Shown in pieces: positions 16,589 to 23,285 of a stretch of DNA of 64,000 bases (position 1 is the stretch's first letter; the number at the start of each line of letters is the position of its first letter). The notes below the pieces were generated by a model, which saw only the letters and a program-made list of their open reading frames with translations, made no database searches and had not been told where the DNA came from. Origin of the DNA: Luteimicrobium album (GTDB lineage Bacteria > Actinomycetota > Actinomycetes > Actinomycetales > Cellulomonadaceae); contig NZ_BSUK01000001.1 of NCBI RefSeq assembly GCF_030161555.1, forward strand, positions 3,658,001 to 3,722,000. The letters run 5' to 3'. The translations under genes were made by a program, and so were the position numbers.

Positions 16589-16743
16589 CCTGGCCCAAGA
16601 TCGTCCTGCTCGCCTGGTTCGCGTTCAGCGCGCTCGTCACCATCGCGACCATCGGCAAGCCGAGGAAGCCCACAACGCCGGGAGTCGCCACCGGCTCGAT
16701 CGTCATCCTGGGCGTCGTTGTGTGGCTGGTGGTGATCGCATGA
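16585..16743 (+). CDS. Two-segment membrane miniprotein, paralog of 23127-23285
   Basis: 52 residues: MTWPKIVLLAWFAFSALVTI, a short basic loop (GKPRKPTTPG) and a second hydrophobic segment (IVILGVVVWLVVIA). A hairpin of two membrane helices is likely. The first 39 bases are identical to those of the gene at 23127, so this is a duplicated small membrane protein. It may be an early holin-like or exclusion protein, but nothing proves it. Confidence 0.7.
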   Translation: MTWPKIVLLAWFAFSALVTIATIGKPRKPTTPGVATGSIVILGVVVWLVVIA

Positions 16744-16886
16744 AGCACCACTACCCCCTCGACGACGCCCTGCACGACGAGCGCGAGGAAGCCCGTGACG
16801 CCGCGTACGACGCCGACTGGACCCTGCCGCCCGTCGGCCTGTCGGAGTTGCCGCCGGAGCCTTGGGAGTTTGGGGAGGACGGATGA
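16740..16886 (+). CDS. Hypothetical acidic miniprotein
   Basis: 48 residues: MKHHYPLDDALHDEREEARD then a proline-rich end (LPPVGLSELPPEPWEFGEDG). Linked by ATGA overlaps to the membrane protein before it and the recombinase after it. Function unknown. Confidence 0.6.
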   Translation: MKHHYPLDDALHDEREEARDAAYDADWTLPPVGLSELPPEPWEFGEDG

Positions 16887-17557
16887 GCATCCACCTCTAC
16901 CCCGAGCTCGAACAGGGCAGCGACGAGTGGCTCTCGGCGCGCTGCGGGATCGTCACCGCGTCGGCCGTCGGGAAGCTGCTGACGGCCGGCCTCAAGGTCG
17001 CGGACAACGAGACCTCACGCGGCCTGACGCTCACCCTGACCGCCGAGCGCATCACCGGCTACGTCGACCCGACCTGGGTGTCGGCTGACATGGAGCGCGG
17101 CAGCGAGGAAGAGCCGCTCGCCCGGGAGCACTACGCCGAGCACTATGCGCCGGTCGAGGAGATCGGCTTCATGGTGAACGACGACTTCGGCTTCCCGATC
17201 GGCTACTCCCCCGACGGCCTGGTGGGCACTGACGGGCTCATCGAGATCAAGTCCCGGCGCCAGAAGACCCAGGTGAGCACGTTCCTGGTCGACGAGGTGC
17301 CTGCCGCGAACATGGCCCAGCTCCAGTGCGGGCTGCTCGTGTCTGGGCGCAAGTGGATCGACTACTGCTCCTACGCGGGCGGGATGCCGATGTACGTGCG
17401 CCGAGTGCTGCCTGACCCCGCATGGCAAGGCGCCATCCTCGCCGCCGTCGCCACCTTCGAGGAACGGTCCGCCGAGATCGTCGCCGCGTACACCGTGGCC
17501 ACCGACGGGCTGCCCCTCACCGAACGAACCCCCGACTACGCAGGAATCGAGTTCTGA
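16883..17557 (+). CDS. YqaJ-like viral recombinase / lambda-type exonuclease
   Basis: A 224-residue nuclease of the PD-(D/E)XK superfamily. N-terminal QGSDEWLSARCGIVTASAVG is the YqaJ signature; MERGSEEEPLAREHYAE supplies the conserved glutamate; the catalytic aspartate and E-x-K are in YSPDGLVGTDGLIEIKSR; QLQCGLLVSGRKWIDYCSY is the typical end of the core. Family members digest one strand of double-stranded DNA to feed a single-strand annealing protein in phage recombination. The next gene is in the place where such a partner is expected. Confidence 0.9.
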   Translation: MSIHLYPELEQGSDEWLSARCGIVTASAVGKLLTAGLKVADNETSRGLTLTLTAERITGYVDPTWVSADMERGSEEEPLAREHYAEHYAPVEEIGFMVNDDFGFPIGYSPDGLVGTDGLIEIKSRRQKTQVSTFLVDEVPAANMAQLQCGLLVSGRKWIDYCSYAGGMPMYVRRVLPDPAWQGAILAAVATFEERSAEIVAAYTVATDGLPLTERTPDYAGIEF

Positions 17558-17558
17558 C

Positions 17559-18136
17559 ATGGACATCACCGATGCCCTCGCCCCAACGTCCGACCAGCTC
17601 GACGCGATCGAGCTGGTCAACCCGCGCACCTTCACCATCGACACCGGATCGAAGCTCGGCACGCGCGAAGGTAAGACGGTGGCCGAGATTCGGCTGCGTG
17701 ACTTCCCCGCGTCTGGCGCCCCAGCAAGGGAATGCTCGACGTGCTCGCCAAGTGCTGGGGAACCGACGGAACCCAGTGGGTCGGCCGCAGCGTGACCCTC
17801 TACAACGACCCCGACGTCATGTTCGGCAAAGAGAAGGTCGGCGGCATCCGCATCAGCCACCTGTCTCACATCGACTCCGAGCGTTCGGTGTCGATCCGAT
17901 CATCCGGAGCCGGTCGCAAGAAGTTGTGGCGCGTGAAGCCGCTCAGTGCAGACGTCAGTGCACAAGTCAGTGCACATGCAGTGACCAAGCCCACTGACAC
18001 CTTCGACCCCACCCCCGAAGAGATCGCCGCGTGCAACGACCTGGACGTGCTGCGGTCCATGTACCGGACGGCGAGCGACGAGACCAAGGCGCTCATCAAC
18101 GAGCGCGTGGCCGAGATCAAGGGGCAGGCGTCATGA
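17559..18136 (+). CDS. Probable recombination partner, conserved actinophage protein (one frameshift)
   Basis: Two frames join when one C is added to the run 17705-17708, giving 192 residues: PRTFTIDTGSKLG at the start, RVWRPSKGMLDVLAKCWG, GRSVTLYNDPDVMFGKEKVG, GIRISHLSHID, then a helical C-terminus. Beta-strand-rich sequence with conserved aromatic and glycine positions suggests an OB-like fold. It follows the YqaJ nuclease by one base, so a single-strand DNA binding or annealing role is a reasonable inference. I cannot place it in RecT, Erf or Sak families. Confidence 0.6.
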
Positions 18137-18706
18137 CGCTCTCCCCCGCCACCGAGCGCACCAAGGCCCTACCGTCTGCGCAAGGCTCGCGGCCAGGTGC
18201 GCCAGACCATCAGATCACGTGGCGCGGTCCGCCGCATCCGAGCACTCCATGCACTCGGATGGCGCCTGGTCGACATCGCGGCCGAGACGGGCTACAGCAC
18301 GACAAACCTGGCGATGATCGCCCACCGCGACGCCAACATCGACGTCAAGAAGCACGAGCGGATCAATGCCGCCTACGAGCACCTGTCCGGGAGTGTCGGC
18401 CCGTCCGAACGCACGCGGCAGGTGGCAATCGGTCGCGGCTGGGCACCCCCGCTGGCATGGAACGACATCGACGCCGACGACGAGCCTCGAGGCGTGCGCA
18501 GGAAGGAGCGCCATGTCCTGGATCTTGACGAGTTCGTCTCCCTGGTCCGCATGGGCGAGTCCGTCTATATGGCATCCAAGCGGCTCGGCTCCAACCCGAG
18601 ATCGATCCTGCGCGTCGCCGAACGCCGGGGCCGAGGCGACATCGCGCGCCTGGTGCAGCACGAGGCCGGTGTCGTGCGTCGCGAGTTCGAGAGGAGGATC
18701 TCGTGA
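18133..18706 (+). CDS. HTH DNA-binding protein (one frameshift)
   Basis: From ATG 18133 (ATGA overlap with the previous stop) the frame breaks near 18173 and continues as YRLRKARGQVRQTIRSRGAV to 18706, about 190 residues. The shift is +1 (or minus two), unlike most others in this window; a start at GTG 18197 would avoid it. A helix-turn-helix is clear at LGWRLVDIAAETGYSTTNLA, and a second possible one at GESVYMASKRLGSNPRSILR. The layout resembles sigma-region-4-like or MerR-like phage regulators. Target unknown. Confidence 0.6.
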
Positions 18707-18978
18707 ACGACGGCTACTGGCGCGACGAGGCCGCCTGCAAGGACTGGGGTGCGATCTACGCAGCAGCCGGGGGTGACCCGTTCTTCCCCGACGAGGCTCG
18801 CGGTGACGAGCGCGCCCGCCTGGTCAAGATCGCCAAGGAGATCTGTGACACCTGCCCCGTGTGGGCCAGGTGCGCCACCGCCAGGAAGCGCAACGACGTC
18901 GGGATCTGGGCGGGCCAGGAGTGGACAGCTAACCCCCTCAACAAGCACGCCAGGAGCATCCGGAAGGAGGCGGCATGA
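18703..18978 (+). CDS. WhiB-family iron-sulfur transcription factor (phage-encoded)
   Basis: A 91-residue WhiB-like protein. The four cluster ligands are C12 (EAACKDW), C48 and C51 (EICDTCP) and C57 (WARCATA), which is the family C-Xn-C-XX-C-X5-C order. The turn GIWAGQ (67-72) stands for the G-[VI]-W-G-G motif, followed by a basic C-terminus. WhiB proteins bind a 4Fe-4S cluster and region 4 of the principal sigma factor. Phage copies, such as WhiBTM4 of mycobacteriophage TM4, can interfere with host WhiB function and block superinfection. Start GTG 18703 overlaps the previous stop. Confidence 0.92.
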   Translation: MNDGYWRDEAACKDWGAIYAAAGGDPFFPDEARGDERARLVKIAKEICDTCPVWARCATARKRNDVGIWAGQEWTANPLNKHARSIRKEAA

Positions 18979-19190
18979 CGATCGCCGAGATCTACGACCT
19001 GCCCATCAACCGGCAGCGCGAGGCCATCCGTGACTGGCATCAGAGGACCGCCATCACCAACGCCCAGGGCGCCGGGCGTGCAGGCATCGCCCAACGCCCA
19101 CCCGACGACATCATCGACGGCTACCTCGAAGCCGAACGAATCCGCAGAGCACTCACCAAGCCCCGGCAACCCCGGGGGCTTCGTCGTTGA
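18975..19190 (+). CDS. Hypothetical phage miniprotein
   Basis: 71 residues starting in an ATGA overlap with the WhiB gene. INRQREAIRDWHQRTAIT and DIIDGYLEAERIRRALTK are helical. The last codons lie in a GC-rich hairpin (19158-19181). No family recognised. Confidence 0.65.
   Translation: MTIAEIYDLPINRQREAIRDWHQRTAITNAQGAGRAGIAQRPPDDIIDGYLEAERIRRALTKPRQPRGLRR
19158..19181 (+). terminator. Imperfect hairpin at the end of the 18975 gene
   Basis: AAGCCCC (19158-19164) pairs with GGGGCTT (19175-19181), with further imperfect GC pairing inside, followed by CGTCGTT. It precedes the GGAGG site of the next gene and may attenuate transcription at this point of the early operon. Confidence 0.45.
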
Positions 19191-19200
19191 AGGAGGCGTC

Positions 19201-19599
19201 GTGAGCCGCACCAGAGCATCAGCGCGCGCCGCCGGATCGAGGTTTGAGCGCGTCATCGCGGACTACCTCGCCGAGCATGTCGACGACCGCATCGACCGGC
19301 GCGTCAAGACGGGCGCGAAGGACCGCGGAGACATCGCCGGGCTGAGGCACATGGGCGGCCGTGTGGTCGTCGAGTGCAAGGACTACGCAGGCAGCTTGGT
19401 GGCTGCGCAGTGGGTCCGCGAGGCCGAGATCGAGCGCGGAAACGACGACGCGATCGCCGGAATCGTGGTCGCCAAACGCATGCGAAACGCCGATCCGGGG
19501 GCTCAGTACGTGCTCATGACGGTCCGAGATCTGGTCGCTCTACTGACCGGCGAGCGACCTCCGGAGAGGGGTGATTCCGATCCCGTGGTTCAAGGTTGA
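19201..19599 (+). CDS. Holliday-junction-resolvase-like nuclease
   Basis: A 132-residue PD-(D/E)XK nuclease. The N-terminal RFERVIADYLAEHVD helix, the catalytic D in DRGDIAGL and the E-x-K in VVVECKDY match archaeal Hjc/phage resolvase-type enzymes; a following helix AQWVREAEIERGNDDAIAGI and IVVAKR also fit. It would resolve branched DNA before packaging. GTG 19201 is preceded by AAGGAGG. It is located between the recombination and replication genes as expected. Confidence 0.75.
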   Translation: MSRTRASARAAGSRFERVIADYLAEHVDDRIDRRVKTGAKDRGDIAGLRHMGGRVVVECKDYAGSLVAAQWVREAEIERGNDDAIAGIVVAKRMRNADPGAQYVLMTVRDLVALLTGERPPERGDSDPVVQG

Positions 19600-20126
19600 C
19601 GACACCCTCCACAGCCACCCGAAGTCACGTTCGGCTGGCCTGGCCGCGATGGGCTTGTGGTCTCTCGCTGGCTCCTACTGCTCGCAGTACGTGACCGAGG
19701 GCTTCGTCCCGGAGTGGTTCGTCGTTGCATGGCCGAACGGCAAGAGGCTCGCATCTTTGCTGGTCAAGGCCGGTTTGTGGTCGCAGTCCAGCCGTGAGAG
19801 CGAGCCCGGCTGGCAGTTCCACGACTGGGAGCACTACCAGATGACGAAGGAAGAGATCGAGCGCGATCGGGAGATGAATCGGGAGCGCCAGAAGCGGTTC
19901 CGGGAGAAGCGCAGGGAGGCGCGGAAGAAGGGTCTGGACGTTGTCGCGTAACGCGTCGTAACGGCGTTACTAACGCCGTTAGTAACGGCACCCCAACCCA
20001 ACCCTTCCCAACCCCTTCCCTACCCGACCCGACCCGACCTACAGATCTTTCGTCTCACCTTGGTCTGTTGGGAGAACTCATCCAAGACCAAGAACGTCAC
20101 TTACGTAACGCGCGAGACCGAGCCGA
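19571..20126 (+). CDS. Phage replication-module protein, N-terminal part (frameshifted)
   Basis: From GTG 19571 the protein reads VIPIPWFKVDDTLHSHPKSR, GLAAMGLWSLAGSYCS, LASLLVKAGLW and WQFHDWEHYQ, the conserved N-terminal winged-helix domain of a widespread actinophage replication protein, then a basic helix (RERQKRFREKRREARKK). The visible frame stops at 19951, but one lost base near 19931-19945 opens a frame reading RRNGVTNAVSNGTPTQP and a Pro/Thr linker, typical of this family. The next gene is probably its C-terminal part. It could act as the replication initiator or helicase loader; this is an inference from family context. Confidence 0.65.
19948..19987. other. Iteron-like cluster, candidate phage replication origin
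   Basis: Within 40 bp the hexamer [GC]TAACG occurs six times counting both strands. It forms the palindrome GTAACG-G-CGTTAC (19958-19970) and the inverted repeat GTTACTAAC-GCC-GTTAGTAAC (19966-19986). A strand-asymmetric tract, almost free of G, follows at 19989-20040. The cluster lies inside the replication protein gene, as the lambda origin lies inside gene O. Confidence 0.5.
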
Positions 20127-20600
20127 TTGGACTTGGAGATGCTCAACGAAACCCAGATCCACCGCCTGGCCGCAGCCGCTCACGCGCTGCGTCCCGGCTG
20201 GCCTGAGAAGAGCCTCGTCACCTTCCTCGAGCGTCACCACGCGAACGGAGCCGTCCGGGACGTGGCGATCGCACTCGTGTGGGTGGCGCTGGACGAGAAG
20301 ACCGTCACCCCGAAGCGGATGAACGAGGCCGGCCCCTGGTGGTCGGCGACGGGTGCGGGCGACAGCCCCAGCCCACTCCACTTCGACCGATGCCCTGAAC
20401 CCGGGCACGCATCCTTCCCGGCCAACAACTGCTCAGCCTGCCGCGCCGAGCAGCTCGAGAACGACCAACCCGTGCCCACCACCGCCCGACCGGAGCAGGC
20501 CGAGATCAACCGTGCCGGCGCCGAGCTTGCACGGTCGCAGATCCGCCGCCAGCGAGAGGCGCTGGGCGAAGACCAACCCGAACAGGAGAACGAACGATGA
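20127..20600 (+). CDS. Zinc-finger-containing protein, probable C-terminal part of the replication protein
   Basis: The frame open from 20106 reads LNETQIHRLAAAAHALRPGW, ALVWVALDEKTVTPKRMNEA and GPWW, then a C-x4-H...C-x2-C zinc-finger-like segment (CPEPGHASFPANNCSACRA) and a charged tail. TTG 20127 and ATG 20139 are possible starts but neither has a usable ribosome binding site. One missing base near 20100-20127 would fuse it to the preceding protein, giving about 343 residues. I think it is one gene, though I cannot exclude two. Confidence 0.6.
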   Translation: MDLEMLNETQIHRLAAAAHALRPGWPEKSLVTFLERHHANGAVRDVAIALVWVALDEKTVTPKRMNEAGPWWSATGAGDSPSPLHFDRCPEPGHASFPANNCSACRAEQLENDQPVPTTARPEQAEINRAGAELARSQIRRQREALGEDQPEQENER

Positions 20601-20914
20601 AGCGCAACCGGATCGACAACGCCGCGCTGCTCCAGGCGATCACGAACGCCCGCGAGGAGCTGAACCGCCAGATCGACGACTGCAATCGCGAGATCGCCGC
20701 GCTCCGACCGAAGAAGAAGGTCAAGGACCGCAAGGTCGTCGTGGTCTACGGCGAGGCGACTGACTTCCGTGGCGGATCGCTGCCCATGAACAGTCACCGC
20801 GGTGAGGCGAGCGTCGATGGCGGCGATCTCGTCATCACGCACCGCGGCGAGGTTGCCGCCTACTACCCGGCTGGCGAGTGGAAGAGCTACGCCGTCGCAG
20901 AGGTCACCGAGTGA
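20597..20914 (+). CDS. Hypothetical phage protein
   Basis: 105 residues from ATG 20597 (ATGA overlap). An N-terminal coiled-coil helix (LLQAITNAREELNRQIDDCN) leads into a beta-rich part (KVVVVYGEATDFRGGSL; VITHRGEVAAYYPAGEWKSY). No family recognised. Confidence 0.65.
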   Translation: MKRNRIDNAALLQAITNAREELNRQIDDCNREIAALRPKKKVKDRKVVVVYGEATDFRGGSLPMNSHRGEASVDGGDLVITHRGEVAAYYPAGEWKSYAVAEVTE

Positions 20915-21038
20915 CCCCAAACACCCCCGCCACACCCACAGAACCGGCCCCAGGAGCGACGCAAACCCCGCCCGGGTCTACGGGGAGGGGTGCGGGTGGG
21001 AACGGGGCTCAGAACGACGACACCAGGAAGGAGGCGCC

Positions 21039-21740
21039 ATGAAGTCCGGAGAGCTCTTCGCCGGGTACGGGGGTCTAGCGCTCGCCATCGAGAAGGTCTT
21101 CAACGCGACGACGGCTTGGGTCTCCGAGTTCGAGTCCGCGCCGTCGAAGATCCTCGCCCGCCGCTTCCCGCTCGCCCCCAACATCGGGGACGTGACGAAG
21201 GTCGACTGGCTCGCCGTGCAGCCCGTCGACGTCATCGGCGGCGGCTCCCCGTGCCAAGACCTGTCGCACGCCGGGAAGCGCGCCGGTATGAGGGACGGGA
21301 CCCGCTCGGGCCTGTGGGCGTCGATGTGCGACGCGATCGAGATCATCCGCCCGCGCTTCGTCGTGTGGGAGAACGTGAGAGGAGCACTCAGTGCCGAAGC
21401 AACCGCTGGCGACGTGGAGTCCTGCGAGTTCTGCGTGGGAGACCCAGGAGAGCCACCTCTGCGGGCACTCGGTCGTGTACTCGGAGACCTGGCCGAACTC
21501 GGGTATGACGCTGCGTGGTGTGGCCTACGAGCTGCCGACGTGGGAGCCCCGCACGGACGCTTCCGGGTCTTCGTCCTCGCCTGGGACGCTTCCGACACCT
21601 CGAGCGAGGGACTGGAAGCGCGGGGGAAGGACGGGCTCGAGGTGGCGCTGCTGCCGAGCCCGAGGACCTCGGACACGAACGGCCCAGGGGCACACGGGAC
21701 GGGCGGACTGGACCTGCGGACGGTCGTCGCGACGCTCTGA
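21039..21740 (+). CDS. DNA cytosine-5 methyltransferase, N-terminal half (motifs I-VIII)
   Basis: From ATG 21039 (AAGGAGG upstream) the protein shows motif I ELFAGYGGLALAIE, motif IV GGGSPCQDLSHAGKR with the catalytic Cys, motif VI VVWENVRG, and motif VIII GAPHGRFRVFVLA. Motifs IX and X are absent from this frame; they appear in the overlapping ORF 21391-22340. After the G5 run at 21622-21626, where a base is probably missing, the visible frame is that of the second ORF, so the true stop of this protein is uncertain. The enzyme would methylate cytosine, either for protection from host restriction or for regulation. Split two-subunit C5 enzymes with overlapping genes exist (M.AquI). Confidence 0.85.
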   Translation: MKSGELFAGYGGLALAIEKVFNATTAWVSEFESAPSKILARRFPLAPNIGDVTKVDWLAVQPVDVIGGGSPCQDLSHAGKRAGMRDGTRSGLWASMCDAIEIIRPRFVVWENVRGALSAEATAGDVESCEFCVGDPGEPPLRALGRVLGDLAELGYDAAWCGLRAADVGAPHGRFRVFVLAWDASDTSSEGLEARGKDGLEVALLPSPRTSDTNGPGAHGTGGLDLRTVVATL

Positions 21741-22340
21741 CCTTGCTCCCGACGCCCGCCGTCAACGACATGGGCGCGGGCAAGGAGCTCGAGGCGTGGG
21801 ACGCCTGGACCGAACGTATGAAGTCGGCACACGGCAACGGGAACGGCCAGCTCCTCCCGACGCCGCGTGCCACGGACGGCACCAAGGGCGGCCCCAACCA
21901 GCGGGGCTCGTCTGGCGACCTCATGCTGCCGAGCGCGGTCGCCCTGCTCCCGACGCCCACCGCGATGGACTCCCGAGCGTCCGGGGCGACGTATGCCGCG
22001 ACGGGCAGCCACCACGCCGGAACCACCCTGACCGACGCGACCGTGCGGCGAGCCGAGACGTTCGGGCAGTACGGGGCGGCGGTCGCACGCTGGGACGCGA
22101 TCCTCGGACGACCTGCGCCCTCACCGACGGAACCGACTGGAAGGGGGCGCTCCGAGGCTCGCGCCCCGCTTCGTCGAGTGGATGATGGGCCTGCCCGACG
22201 GGTGGGTCACCGACACGGGCACGACCCGCAACGAGCAGTTGAAGGCGCTCGGGAACGGGGTCGTGCCGCAGCAGGCCGAGGCTGCGCTGCGGCACCTGCT
22301 CAGCGTGCGGGCTGCCGCTCTCGAGGCGGTGGCGGCGTGA
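21391..22340 (+). CDS. Overlapping ORF: target-recognition-like region plus C-terminal methyltransferase motifs IX/X
   Basis: From GTG 21391, in another frame than the first half, it reads TWPNSGMTLRGVAYELPTW and then a series of LPTP repeats (GTLPTPRARDWKRGG; LLPSPRTSDTN; LLPTPAVNDMGAG; LLPTPRATDGTKGG; LLPTPTAMDSR). It ends with RFVEWMMGLPDGWVTDT, NEQLKALGNGVVPQQA and a C-terminal helix, which are the C5-methyltransferase C-terminal motifs. Frame breaks lie at 21622-21626, 21731-21745 and 22143-22147; the last needs one base fewer or two more. Restored length is about 316 residues. It shares about 235 bp with motifs VII-VIII of the first ORF. It converges with the RHH gene, overlapping it by 41 bp. 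Confidence 0.7.
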
Positions 22341-22467
22341 CGTACTCAACGAGCGCGCGACGCACGACGTCGGACACCGTCTCCCCGTTCTCTGCGGCGG
22401 CAACCTTGGCAGGCTCCCACACCTCGTCCGGGATCCGGACGTTGCGGAGCGCGGTCCCCTTCGGCAC
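22300..22467 (-). CDS. Ribbon-helix-helix DNA-binding protein
   Basis: 55 residues: a beta strand RNVRIPDEVW and two helices (EPAKVAAAENGETVSDVVRR, ALVEYV) as in the Arc/CopG fold. GTG 22467 overlaps the TGA of the upstream gene. It is one of the few leftward genes in the prophage and sits on its own promoter with palindromic repeats (22690-22730). It is most simply an autoregulated repressor. An antitoxin role would require a partner toxin; the neighbour does not look like a known toxin. Confidence 0.75.
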   Translation of the reverse strand: MPKGTALRNVRIPDEVWEPAKVAAAENGETVSDVVRRALVEYVTPPPPRERQPAR

Positions 22468-22468
22468 G

Positions 22469-22671
22469 TCAGTCCTCCACGATCTCGACGCGCGGGCCGG
22501 TCGCGGCCCAACGGCCGTCGGCCATGCGCACGGCCATCTGCGCGCCCTCGCGGGGTGGCGCTCGAGCGTGCCGACCATGCGGCCCTCGCCGGTCTCAACG
22601 ACGGCCGTACGACCGACGAGCGAGGCGATGGTCTTGCGGCTGCGGGTCAGGTCGACCGTCGTGGTGTTCAT
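22469..22671 (-). CDS. Hypothetical protein co-transcribed with the RHH gene (one frameshift)
   Basis: 67 residues after adding one base at the run 22552-22555: RKTIASLVGRTAVVETGEGR, MVGTLERHPREGAQM, then MADGRWAATGPRVEIVED. The beta-rich pattern with the GxMVGTLE strand resembles a small SH3-like or Sm-like barrel. Function unknown. It is the first gene of the leftward two-gene unit. Confidence 0.65.
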
Positions 22672-22689
22672 CGTGCTTCCCTCCGTCGT

Positions 22690-22730
22690 GGTGTACCTAC
22701 ACCCTATACACGGTGTAGGTACACCGTCAA
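22690..22730 (-). promoter_or_regulatory. Leftward promoter framed by inverted operator repeats
   Basis: Reading leftward: TTGACG (22730-22725), 16 bases, TATAGG (22708-22703). The 14-bp arms GGTGTACCTACACC (22690-22703) and GGTGTAGGTACACC (22712-22725) are perfect inverted copies, each itself almost palindromic (GTGTA-CC-TACAC). One arm fills the spacer and the other covers the region just after the -10 box. The RHH protein is the obvious ligand. Confidence 0.75.
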
Positions 22731-22748
22731 GCGGAACAGGCGAGCAGC

Positions 22749-23130
22749 ATGAGCGCCCCCACCCGGCCCTACCCGGCCGGCCCGCTGTGCGCGCGGCACC
22801 AGCCCGACCCGCCCCCGGTGCCGCCGGCGGGCACCACCCTCGCGGACCTGCGCGCGCGACGACCGAGAACGTCGTCGACCTCGACGCCCGCCGGCGGGAG
22901 AACGTCTGGGCCCAGCCCGACCGCCAGACCCCGACCGGCCCGCGACCCGCCGTGAGCGATCCGCAACGCGCCGCCGCAACACCGACGCGGAACGGGACGC
23001 GCGGATCGAACAGCTCGCGGCCCAGGGTGTCCCGTTCCGTCTCATCGCCGACGAGGTCGGCGTCTCGAAGTCCACCGTGTCCCGCGTCCTCCAGCGCAAC
23101 ACCCCGACCCTCGAAGGAGTCCCCGCATGA
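22749..23130 (+). CDS. HTH protein of resolvase/LacI-like type (two frameshifts)
   Basis: Three frames join into 127 residues after adding one base near 22855 and one near 22948: MSAPTRPYPAGPLCARHQPD, then TTENVVDLDARRRENVWAQP, then DARIEQLAAQGVPFRLIADE and VGVSKSTVSRVLQRN. The last part is a clear helix-turn-helix. The N-terminal half is proline-rich with one Cys-x2-His. It is divergent from the RHH unit. Target unknown. Confidence 0.65.
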
Positions 23131-23285
23131 CCTGGCCCAAGATCGTCCTGCTCGCCTGGTTCGCGCTCGGCGCGCTCATGACCGTCGCGACCGTCGGGAA
23201 GCAGAAGAAGCCCACGACTCCCGGGACCGCTGCGGTCTCGCTCGTCCTCGTCGGCCTCGTCGCGTGGCTGGTCGTGATCGCATGA
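23127..23285 (+). CDS. Two-segment membrane miniprotein, paralog of 16585-16743
   Basis: 52 residues, MTWPKIVLLAWFALGALMTV, loop GKQKKPTTPG, and LVLVGLVAWLVVIA. Its first 39 bases equal those at 16585 and the protein is about 70% identical by eye. It is linked by ATGA overlaps to both neighbours. A conserved phage membrane protein of unknown role. Confidence 0.7.
   Translation: MTWPKIVLLAWFALGALMTVATVGKQKKPTTPGTAAVSLVLVGLVAWLVVIA

Noticed and set aside
19989..20040. C-rich, G-poor tract as a Rho utilisation site
   Set aside because: In the restored frame it encodes the Pro/Thr linker (TPTQPFPTPS) typical of this replication protein family, so coding constraint explains it; a rut role cannot be excluded but is not needed.
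22300..22671. Toxin-antitoxin system formed by the RHH gene and its partner
   Set aside because: The partner has no resemblance to RelE, MazF, HipA or other known toxins; only the RHH fold points that way, so it is not called.
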